Virus record (IMG/VR): IMGVR_UViG_3300017917_003732
Coordinates: 22,996-86,995 of that record
Length of the DNA stretch: 64,000 nucleotides
Strand: one strand, 5' to 3'
From: a virus
Below the pieces are notes generated by a model. It was not told the DNA's origin and made no database searches. It saw only the letters and a list, made by a program, of their open reading frames with translations. Made by a program: the position numbers and the translations under genes. Below are positions 26,679 to 35,170 of the stretch, one piece after another (the first letter of the stretch is position 1; each line of letters opens with the position of its first letter).

Positions 26679-29324
26679 TCAACTCCTCCGATTCAAAATA
26701 TTTCCAGAAACCCGGTACACACTAGCGATAGTGGTATTATTCGTATCGAGGGCTTTGACGCTATTTTCTGCATCAAATTCCGCCCAGCGAACTAAATTAA
26801 CAAGAAGCAAGGTACCTTTTTTTCCTACCGTACCGTCTTCCGCAGTTTCCATCAAGCTTGGGAGAACGACCTTGTGAACCCGAGCGTCAGAAAGCGGTGG
26901 GCCGAACGCATTAGGTTGATACCCTGCCAGAAATCCAGAAAAGAATGTCCGGTCCTCTACATCTGCATCAGACGGACTTCGTGTAAATTCAACCATCTCA
27001 GGATCTGGAACATATGGGATATAAGCAGGTACCTTCAGGAAGCCAGTTGATGCGTTAAAGGTCGAAGTGTAGATTTGTTCAGAACCATCCAGCTCATACT
27101 CACCACCGAAGGATCCCACACTTTTAATTATCCCGCCAATTTGCACATAGGCCTGAGGGTAGGGATACCCCTCTCCTTGAGACCCAGACCCCGTGGTAAT
27201 GGTATAAAGATAAGGAGAAATCCACCTTGGAATAAGCTTCAAAGAGGTTCCAAGGATACTGGTACGGATAGTTTGTGGCGCCCGACTCTGATAAAATATC
27301 GAGAACTGAACCCCTGGTTGCCCTATTCCAAGAGCCTGAGGCATCGGCCGGAGTGCGAAGTAATCGACTTCGATCACGTCACCAGCAGAAGCTGGTGACG
27401 AAAGACGGACGGCCCTTCTTCTCACCGCGTCTAACAATACTGCTCCCGCGTCTGTGAGCCCATTCACCCGAACCTCAACTAAATCCGCAATCCTCTCAGG
27501 GACGAAGAAATCGGTTTCGGTGGTCGAAGATTCAGCAGAAGTCACGAAAGTTAGTAGACCCGTACGATACTGAAGCTGGACCTCTCGGTGAGTAAAATCG
27601 ATGTCCTCTGTCTCCATCGAGGCAAAAGACACCGGAGCCGTAGCAGGCAGGGCAGCGGGATTGTTAATCACAAAAGAGGCACTTCCAAAATCTCCTACAG
27701 GAGTCCTAGTCAAACCCTGCCCGGGAGGGTAAGCCACCAAAAGGTCAAGGTACATCGGCTCGGTACTGATCAATTCAGGGGGAGCCCCTAGGGAAATGAC
27801 AATGTTCCCCGGTGGGTAGCTACCGAGGCCCCAAATAGATTGCACAGGAACCGGAACCGCAGCAACATTCCCAGTAGAGGAGTAACCAACATCAAGGGCC
27901 TTTTCCGGTCCAATAGTCCCTTGGATTCTCGCTCGTAAAACATCCACAATACGAGTGCCCGAAGGCGCCCGAGACATGAACGCAATCGCAGACGGGTAAG
28001 GCCATTGTGCAATGAGAGAAGGACTTATGGTTACCTGAGTTCCTTCTTGCCAGGTCGGAGTAGAGATATTTGGGTCACCCGGAGTGATCTTGAATGTCAA
28101 TACTTCATAGTTCGGACGATCCGTAAAAAACCGACGAGTACAGTCAAACTGCCCGATAAACTCAGCACCAGGGGTGTCCCCTGTAGTGGTACCATCTCCA
28201 GGAAGTGTCCCAATCTCATCCGCCCAAAGTTGAGTATGGCCTGAAACACCACCCCCATTCGGAGTCGTAGTCCATTCAGTTTTTAACTTATTGTCAAGCA
28301 AAAAACCGAAGTTTTTTTCCAAAACTTCCCGATAATCCCACCCATTAACAGAAACCGCTTGCCGAAGGTCAGCAATGTCATCCGCCACGAATATATCACT
28401 GAGTAACCCATCTGGGCGGTCAGATGGTCCCGGACTGGCTACTCCACCATTATGGTTAAGGTTCTTACTAAAAGCAGTTAGATTTCGTCGAAACACGGCA
28501 CACAACGGGATGGCATACATATAACCATCCACTGTACCCAGAGAATTACTAGGAATTCCATCCCCAGCAACCCAAAGACCTGGATCCCCAGCGGTACTTT
28601 GATTTGAATAGCCAAACGTCGAGGCAACCCCATCTGGGCTTGCCGGACTCGTAGGGATTGAGTGAGCAACAACAACTGGGTCATCTATCCCATAAGGATA
28701 AGTCAAGAGGTTAATCCCTTGGATGACACGAAGACGATACTGAACTTGCACTCGTTTTGTTGTTTCGGCCCCAACGATCGCATCAAGCATCTGGTCCTCA
28801 TAGTTGAGGATCGCATCACTCCCGGATGGGACTTTGACGTTCCCATTCCGCCAAATGCGCCCAGATGGACTCTTTCCGTCCGCTGACGTTGGACCTATGA
28901 GACGACGCCAAACTTCTAGAACTACAAGGTCCGTCCTCTTTGCTCCGTTTCCAGTAGGCCCACTAGGCAAGATCAACTGGTTTGCAGAATCGCTACCAGT
29001 ATATTCGACCCAGATAAACCACCCATTTACAAGAGCTCTGAGACTGTTCGACAAGACCAATGTATTTGAAAGGATACTAGGAGTAAAAAACCCTCCCCCT
29101 ACTGGGTCAGATGAGTTGACAGGCTCATCAGTGACCCACCCAGACGGTGCCACGGTCCGTGAAAGATCCAAGGCAAAGCCGCTATCAATACCCTGAGCAA
29201 GGTTCAACTCCTTGTCAAGAACAGGCTTCCCAGCTTGAAATACCGTGGTTTCAAACGCCCTACCCTCAGGAATGAGGTAGCCGCTAACCGCCGGTCCAAA
29301 ATTTCTATCACTCCCTGAAGGCAT
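26679..29324 (-). CDS. Tail/appendage protein, ELNL family (881 aa)
   Basis: An 881-residue paralogue of the 1541-residue protein at 11253-15878. The N-terminal motif AFETTVFQAGKPVLDKELNL (about 23-42) aligns with that protein's, followed by the shared PSGW, LVNGWFIWV, LVVLEVWRR, VQVQYRLRVIQGI, GDPGLWVAGDG, LGTVDGYMYAIPLCAVFRRN and DRPDGLLSD. The two diverge after about residue 330. The C-terminal half is beta-rich with YPYPQAYVQIGG and ADVEDRTFFSGFLAG. The start is ATG 29324 with GGAG eight bases upstream. It probably attaches to the baseplate through the conserved N-terminal third and presents a distinct distal region. Confidence 0.85.
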   Translation of the reverse strand: MPSGSDRNFGPAVSGYLIPEGRAFETTVFQAGKPVLDKELNLAQGIDSGFALDLSRTVAPSGWVTDEPVNSSDPVGGGFFTPSILSNTLVLSNSLRALVNGWFIWVEYTGSDSANQLILPSGPTGNGAKRTDLVVLEVWRRLIGPTSADGKSPSGRIWRNGNVKVPSGSDAILNYEDQMLDAIVGAETTKRVQVQYRLRVIQGINLLTYPYGIDDPVVVAHSIPTSPASPDGVASTFGYSNQSTAGDPGLWVAGDGIPSNSLGTVDGYMYAIPLCAVFRRNLTAFSKNLNHNGGVASPGPSDRPDGLLSDIFVADDIADLRQAVSVNGWDYREVLEKNFGFLLDNKLKTEWTTTPNGGGVSGHTQLWADEIGTLPGDGTTTGDTPGAEFIGQFDCTRRFFTDRPNYEVLTFKITPGDPNISTPTWQEGTQVTISPSLIAQWPYPSAIAFMSRAPSGTRIVDVLRARIQGTIGPEKALDVGYSSTGNVAAVPVPVQSIWGLGSYPPGNIVISLGAPPELISTEPMYLDLLVAYPPGQGLTRTPVGDFGSASFVINNPAALPATAPVSFASMETEDIDFTHREVQLQYRTGLLTFVTSAESSTTETDFFVPERIADLVEVRVNGLTDAGAVLLDAVRRRAVRLSSPASAGDVIEVDYFALRPMPQALGIGQPGVQFSIFYQSRAPQTIRTSILGTSLKLIPRWISPYLYTITTGSGSQGEGYPYPQAYVQIGGIIKSVGSFGGEYELDGSEQIYTSTFNASTGFLKVPAYIPYVPDPEMVEFTRSPSDADVEDRTFFSGFLAGYQPNAFGPPLSDARVHKVVLPSLMETAEDGTVGKKGTLLLVNLVRWAEFDAENSVKALDTNNTTIASVYRVSGNILNRRS

Positions 29325-29389
29325 CAGGAAATCTCCATGACTGAGGTGTTAGCTCGTAGGGGCTTCACGACTCCCTTGATAACTTTCAT
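29324..29389 (-). CDS. Possible 21-residue mini-ORF filling an intergenic gap
   Basis: The 67-base gap between the genes at 29392-30030 and 26679-29324 contains an in-frame ATG two bases after the upstream stop. Its 21-codon frame ends in a TGA that shares a base with the ATG of the next gene (TGATG). The peptide is basic at first (MKVIKGVVKPLR). No clear ribosome binding site precedes it. It may be a leader that couples translation, or chance. Confidence 0.25.
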   Translation of the reverse strand: MKVIKGVVKPLRANTSVMEIS

Positions 29390-29391
29390 GA

Positions 29392-30030
29392 CTAGAAAGA
29401 AAGTCGCCAAGTAATCTCTAAAGTGGACGTGGCAGGCTTATTAATCACAGGGAATGTCAAATAATTGATCATCGTCTCGCGAGTAGTGAGATCCACGAGA
29501 GGACTATAAGGTCCGTTCGGAGGTGTGACTGGATTTCGAACCGAAAGGTTAGTCGATATGTTCCCTCCAAGCAAACCCATTTCTACAAGAGGCCCGACCG
29601 CTTCAGACTCAGTAAATATCGCAGAGAAATCCACGACATTTGTCGGAATAGCAGTGGGGATCCCCCCTGCATCGATAAACTGAGTTTGAGAAAAAGTCTT
29701 TCGAGTTAGTTCCGAGTAGAGAGCCCGCTGCGTATTCGTCGGGGCAGGGGGGGAAAGAGGATTCCATCCAGAGTCCCCTGTTCCAACAGCCAAGACAAAC
29801 AGACTTTTAGAAGGTTCTTGACTATCCTTCATCAATCGTGCAACTAAAATACTAGCGTCAAGAACAATCAAATTTCGATGCGCTCTTTTTTCCAACACCT
29901 CACCCGAACCATCCCGGAGTGTAAGAAACACCTCTCCACGGATGATGCAGCCAACTCTGTCTTCGTACTTGGGTTTTAGGGCGCTGGAAAAGACAGACCC
30001 CATTCGTGAGAGCGCATCTCTAAGCTGCAT
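29392..30030 (-). CDS. Small tail protein, paralogue of the 178-residue protein
   Basis: A 212-residue tail protein. It shares a pattern with the protein at 44264-44800: an N-terminal beta region (GEVFLTLRDGSGEV), NLIVLDASILVARLM (versus NIVTDAGRQRIHTYL), an AVGTGDS-type strand (versus IALSNDA), a polar stretch with ALYSELTRK, a phrase around FTESEAVGPLVEMGLLGG, and a closing TLEITWRLSF (versus TLTVTFAITLS). This arrangement is familiar from small myovirus tail-fibre-associated proteins. I prefer ATG 30030 over ATG 30036 because GGAG is nine bases from the second and only three from the first. The function is structural; the precise location on the virion is unknown. Confidence 0.78.
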   Translation of the reverse strand: MQLRDALSRMGSVFSSALKPKYEDRVGCIIRGEVFLTLRDGSGEVLEKRAHRNLIVLDASILVARLMKDSQEPSKSLFVLAVGTGDSGWNPLSPPAPTNTQRALYSELTRKTFSQTQFIDAGGIPTAIPTNVVDFSAIFTESEAVGPLVEMGLLGGNISTNLSVRNPVTPPNGPYSPLVDLTTRETMINYLTFPVINKPATSTLEITWRLSF

Positions 30031-30084
30031 GTGCATCTACTCCGGTCGGTTTGACTCGCCCACCTAGCGAAGAGCGAGTGCACT

Positions 30085-30123
30085 TCAAACGGCCAGAGAT
30101 ATAAGAAAAACCACCAAGCCCAT
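30085..30123 (-). CDS. Possible 12-residue hydrophobic mini-ORF
   Basis: The ATG overlaps the stop of the 611-residue gene (TAATG) and encodes the hydrophobic peptide MGLVVFLISLAV before TGA. It occupies the first half of an 86-base gap. No ribosome binding site of its own is visible. It is reported only because it sits in a gap within a tightly packed cluster; chance is likely. Confidence 0.12.
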   Translation of the reverse strand: MGLVVFLISLAV

Positions 30124-31958
30124 TACATGGACAGAGACAGACCCTCTGCCACGACCATTGACTCACTGAGACGAATTCCAAGGGCTGTCACCACACTCTC
30201 CAAATGGGTCACTGTCTCAGAAACGTTGACTTGAATCACTCTCTCTCCTGGTGCAAGATCAAAGTCCTCTTGACAAGTAAAGTTGTCTCCTACCCCTAGG
30301 AAAAGTGTCAGATTTGGCGAAAGTGATTCATGAAGCCCCAAAATCTCACGTGGATTAACAAAATGCTTAGTCGGCTGAGACGACGGTACTAAGGGGCTCA
30401 AGTTATCCACAGTAATAAATGGGTAAGCCAGGTGCACAGAAGCTAGATAATCGTCCCAAATAGGGTCCCCAGGAGTGTAAGCCGGAACAAAATCCGTAAC
30501 CGGCGGCATGGGATTTTTGAAAGTCACCCACCCTGGGCCATTTAGCTTGGAGATTCTAACTGGAGTGGCATCTTCACGAAGGTCTACCTCTGAACTAGAG
30601 TCCTCTGGTGACAATAGCACATCTTCTGGGCAGTCCCTTAAGTTGAGCTTAGCCTCTCCGAGGCGATAAAATTCAACGAATAAACTCGCCTGATTTAAAA
30701 ATGTAACGATGGGAGTAGGTGTCACTCCAGCCCCATGTGTATACAAGGGCTTAGGATCAATTGCCTGAGGGAACTTGTAGATGTCTTGAGCTTCAGTACA
30801 CGTTCGAACCTGATCCACTTGGAGAATAGAATTCGCTGCACCCCCGGGAGTAAGCGAAGGGCTGAAAAAAACAAGGCCCTGAGGGTTTCCAAAAAGGTTT
30901 GCCAGCCCCGGATCAACTGTTTTTTCGACAGCTGGGAGAACTTGTAGTGACTCACGCAAGCAAACTCGGTCAGTCAAACTCAACTCAACTGTCGAGCGCG
31001 TATCAGGTCTCCTTGCAGTGTTACTAACTTCCTGAATAGAACCCGGTACACTAAGGGTTATGAGATGATAGCATTCCGGAAATCGACTACCAGATATGGT
31101 GAGGTTTTCGGAAAGACTCAAGATCTCCTTAAGTATCTCAGAAGAAGGTTCAACCCGGTAGGGCACCAGCTCTACCGCGAGAGTCTCCTCTAATCGTAGA
31201 ACCTCAGATACACCTTGATTCGATTCAGGCCCAGGAGACCTTAACTCACCGCTGAACCTTGAGATTGGGATTCGAAGTGTCTTTTTTTCGCTGCAAGGAT
31301 CTATTTTTGTGGTACTCGGAACAACCTTCAACCCTAACGTAGTGCTAATAGTACTTGAGATCTCGATCGAATAGAATCGACCAGAAGTCAAGTCAGCACC
31401 AAGTTGAAGCGTAACCCGGGTAGGATTGACTAAGAGGTTTGGGGTAACACCCGCAACCGAAACCAAAACCCCATCGGAGTCAAAAACCCTGTAACTACCT
31501 GAAGCTAAAAGAGCCGAATCCAGCCGCATCTCTTGATTAAAAAGAACCAAAACCCGATCAGCTCGAATTGCTCGGGCTCGTAGTCTCCCCACCGATGGAA
31601 AACCAGTAAAATCCGCCGAGTTCACACTAGGATCAAGACTAGACCCGAAAACACTCTCAAGTACCTCGTTTACCCTAACGTGATATAGGGTATACTTCTG
31701 TGTATCAGTAATTAAACGTAACTCATTGAGTTCGGACCCAGCAATGATCTTCCTAACAGGCAGAACTTCATAGTTCCCCAGTATTCGCTCAATGAAAAAG
31801 TTAGCAGGGTCTGTAGTACTGGATGATTCTAGGTTAGGAGCTTCAGAAAAAGTAAGAGCTAGCGTGCAAGGGCTGATAGCGGTAGCATCGACCAATTGGA
31901 ATAGAGCAGCTCCTCCGCCAAATGGCGTCATACCGTAAGGCTGATTACCGTAGGACAT
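30123..31958 (-). CDS. Ig-like appendage protein with YGxxPFGG N-terminal tag (611 aa)
   Basis: A 611-residue protein starting at ATG 31958 with GGAGGAG upstream. The N-terminus MSYGNQPYGMTPFGG resembles that of the 1891-residue protein immediately upstream. An Ig-like domain similar to those of bacterial surface proteins (ARAIRADRVLVLFNQEMRLDS) matches a segment of the 1891-residue protein (SLIVSFDKDMRIDS). From about residue 240 to the end, short LxLxExLxL-type strands recur (RLEETLAVEL, LSLSENLTIS, LGLHESLSPN, IRLSESMVVAEG). The product is probably a tail appendage that associates with, or substitutes for, the 1891-residue protein through the shared N-terminal tag. No enzymatic motif is visible. 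Confidence 0.8.
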   Translation of the reverse strand: MSYGNQPYGMTPFGGGAALFQLVDATAISPCTLALTFSEAPNLESSSTTDPANFFIERILGNYEVLPVRKIIAGSELNELRLITDTQKYTLYHVRVNEVLESVFGSSLDPSVNSADFTGFPSVGRLRARAIRADRVLVLFNQEMRLDSALLASGSYRVFDSDGVLVSVAGVTPNLLVNPTRVTLQLGADLTSGRFYSIEISSTISTTLGLKVVPSTTKIDPCSEKKTLRIPISRFSGELRSPGPESNQGVSEVLRLEETLAVELVPYRVEPSSEILKEILSLSENLTISGSRFPECYHLITLSVPGSIQEVSNTARRPDTRSTVELSLTDRVCLRESLQVLPAVEKTVDPGLANLFGNPQGLVFFSPSLTPGGAANSILQVDQVRTCTEAQDIYKFPQAIDPKPLYTHGAGVTPTPIVTFLNQASLFVEFYRLGEAKLNLRDCPEDVLLSPEDSSSEVDLREDATPVRISKLNGPGWVTFKNPMPPVTDFVPAYTPGDPIWDDYLASVHLAYPFITVDNLSPLVPSSQPTKHFVNPREILGLHESLSPNLTLFLGVGDNFTCQEDFDLAPGERVIQVNVSETVTHLESVVTALGIRLSESMVVAEGLSLSM

Positions 31959-31969
31959 GCTCTCCTCCG

Positions 31970-34900
31970 TCAGGGATCGACAAGGAAGTCTATGGCTCCC
32001 TCGCTCACATTCTTGACAAGACGATACGTATGGTAGTCCCCGTCAAGATAATCGAACGAGATTGACCCTAATACTTCGTTACTGTTGAGATCGATCAACT
32101 GCACCTCCCTATCTCCGAGAGGCGTAGCGACAAATGCCAGGGCCGCAGTTAGGCCAAGTGCAGAGAATCCAAACCGAACCCCAGAGTCACCCATCCCAAG
32201 GGTTGAATCACTTAGGAGCCGAAGTCGAAAGTCCACCCTTGTTGTGAGTCCAATTGGATCAGTAAGTGGTGTGGCGTTCCGATAAATCGTTCTAGTCGGA
32301 TTAGAACCTACCGCATAAGTGAGGATTCCTCCAAAAACGGTCGTACTAACCTGGGCTGGATCCTCAGACTGAATCACCCAGGGTGTCCCATAACTAAGAT
32401 CCTGTTCCGGAAGTACATCACCCTGGTAACCGACACAAATCGTATTTTGCCAGGAAAGCTTTCCTAGTTTGACAAGCCCAACCTCATCTGAGATAGGAGA
32501 GATTAGGTCTCGATCCCCAGAAGACTTTTCCAAAACTTGTAGGGAGTTATAGAGTACATCATCTGGCACAACAATAGTCACCTCGTACGTTGCGTCATTC
32601 AACCTGAAGCTTTTCGAGTTAAGTTGATTCGTCGGCTGGTTAAGAATCGACAAGTAACTTACTTCTGGCAAAGGTCTCCTGATCTCGTAAGTTTGAGTTT
32701 GCGGAACCAATGGCGTGCCTTCATTTAGCCTAGTAAAGGCAACAAGTTCCGGGGTCAGGGAGTACTCTTCCCAAGGATACGGAATACCCGTAGACGAACA
32801 TGCAAAATTCGTATGATTGTGCCTAATCGTTCCAAACAAGTGTTCGGGAGACGACATAATGTTGCGTTGATTGAGGACTTGATGCGCTGGAACAATTCTC
32901 ACTTCACTTGGAGGCCTAGTTACTCCGTATCGAACAAAGTCCCAGGCTGTCTGGGAAATATTTTCCGAATCAAAGGCACCCCACGAGACTGACGGAAGAC
33001 CTCGATTGATCAAGTATGGGATACCCACAGAACTAGGAGGGAGGTTCACCTCGCTATAGTCAATAGAAATCAAAGGCTCAGGATTCAAGTCCTGAAAAAG
33101 AGACACGAATCCAGAAGGACTTCGAATCAACTTGTAATGGTGGGAATTCCAGATCTCGTGCAAGACAACCAAGTACGAAACTTCCAGGGGAGCAGTAAAG
33201 CTACCGAGGATTGTCAGGTCGGTCGAAGTCACGGAGGAGATTGGAAAGGTCCCAGCATTGGGCCCGCTCTCGATGACAAGATCATCTCCAGTGCGGACCC
33301 CTAGAGAAACGAAATCCTTACTGGAGTCACTCAATACTGTCAAAGAAGTCGTCCCTATGCCCGTCGTTCTAATCGGAACCTGACTCGTAGCCCTCCAATC
33401 AGTCTGCGCGGGAATCCTATAGCTCACGCTGGTTAATCCCGTTTGGGGAAAGCTATCAGAAAAAGTCAATACCGTTGGGTCAACCGAAAGAATCGAATAA
33501 ACCCCTCGATTCACACCGTGATCGATCACCAAGTCATCGCCCACTTGAACGCCAAGCGCGACAAAATCCGTTAAGGAGTTTGTTAGGGTGTTACCAGCCG
33601 TCATAGCCTGACCACTAGTCCGAAGGGGCAAATGATACCCAATCAAAGAGTTAGGGTCAGACCCTTTCCAAATACCTACATAGTGCCGAACTCCAGATAA
33701 CGATTGCGCTCTCCAAACGTTAGCATAGTGCCACTCGACCACCGAACATGCCGCCATGCTCGAGAGAGTAGATGACCCAAATGAATAAGTGGGATTCCCA
33801 TGAGTCGAGTCAAATAAGTCATATGACAGGGAGCCCTTGTATTGGTTGTCGATGAATAGGCTTACAAGATTACCAGAAGTGCTCTTTACAACACGATAAA
33901 TATGAACCTTACCGTCAAACCAATCGAATGGGATGATCGCAGAAGCGGAGGACCTCACCTGACCATCTGAATGCCAAGCGATTTGACGCTCCCCGGTATC
34001 GGGATCCACTCTAGTCAGAATACCGACTGTATGAGTCCCGTCAAAAATATCTATGGTGGCCCCGGCAAAGTTTTCTGAGGACCCATCCGGAGTGTACGAG
34101 AAAACTTGAAACTTGGCCTCAGCAAACCAATCAAGGGAAGTTTCAATGATTCGAGTATCCGAACCTATTGGCTCTAGGTCATTGATAGCAAATACACGCC
34201 CATCCAGCACTGAGGTATCTTCGATCCGCAAGATACGCCCAACCATATACGCAGTCGCCGTTCCCAGAGAAGTCCAAGGCTTGGGGGAAGCCTCCTGAGG
34301 CAAAGAACGCCCAGGGTAGCTCAGCTTCGGTTGCGGTTTCGAGGGGAAAAAACAAACCTGAACTAATCTCGCTCCATCATCTATCGCCGCCATAACAGCG
34401 TTAGGAGCCACCCCATGTGTATAGGTCCTGAGACAAACCCCTAAGTCAAGAGTCACATCAGAAGACATACCCAATAGTGGCTCGATTCTAGTGAACCCCT
34501 TGAAGTCACCCCCTACAAGCCCTATTTCACTTGCATTTGTGGAAGAAGTGGAATCTAGGTAAAGCTCTCCATCGACCAAAGACTCGTTCCCATGGTAGCC
34601 GACAGGCGTCCACGGAACCATCGCATTTTCGGGATAGGTATCCCCCTCATAAGAAACAAAAACTGATGGAGCACTCTGCTCAGGATTTATCGGTACAGTC
34701 ACATAACGTACAAAATCCCAGGTACTTAGGTTCGTAGCCTGGCGACCAAGAGATCCGAAGTAAACATTCTGGACTTCATTAAAGGGAGCATCCAGCTCAT
34801 CGAGGTAAGGGAGCTCATTTTCGGTAATACGAAGATTTTCGACTATCTCCCCGTCCACATAAAACCGGACAACACCATCACGGTCCCTAAAAAATCGGTA

Positions 34901-35170
34901 CGAGTGAAGGATAGACCAATCAAGTTCAAATGGAAGTCCAGTAGGATTTCCCTCAAAACTTACCCCTCCAGTCCATGCGTCAGGATTTGCCTGGCGATTG
35001 CCATACCCCTGCTTCAAAAAACCAACTTTCCTAACTCCATTGTCCAAAAGGTACCCGAGAACCACCACACGGTTCTCGTCCGAAAATCCCACTGCCACCC
35101 CGGTATTGACCCCATCCGGAGAAGTGGAGTTGATCCTCATGCGCCACGTAGCCGCGTAGACACTCGGAAA
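31970..35170 (-). repeat. Four LamG-like units within the 1891-residue protein
   Basis: Four divergent copies of a LamG-like beta-sandwich are recognisable by HSYRFFRDRDGVVRFYVD, HIYRVVKSTSGNLVSLFID, HHYKLIRSPSGFVSLFQD and HTYRLVKNVSEGAIDFLVD. Two of them are followed by the phrase WDFVRY. Two beta modules lie between the second and third units. The fourth unit lacks everything after the FxVD strand. Confidence 0.7.

Noticed and set aside
30054-30079. Stem-loop ACTCGC...GCGAGT as a terminator
   Set aside because: The stem is only six base pairs with a 14-base loop and no T run after it.
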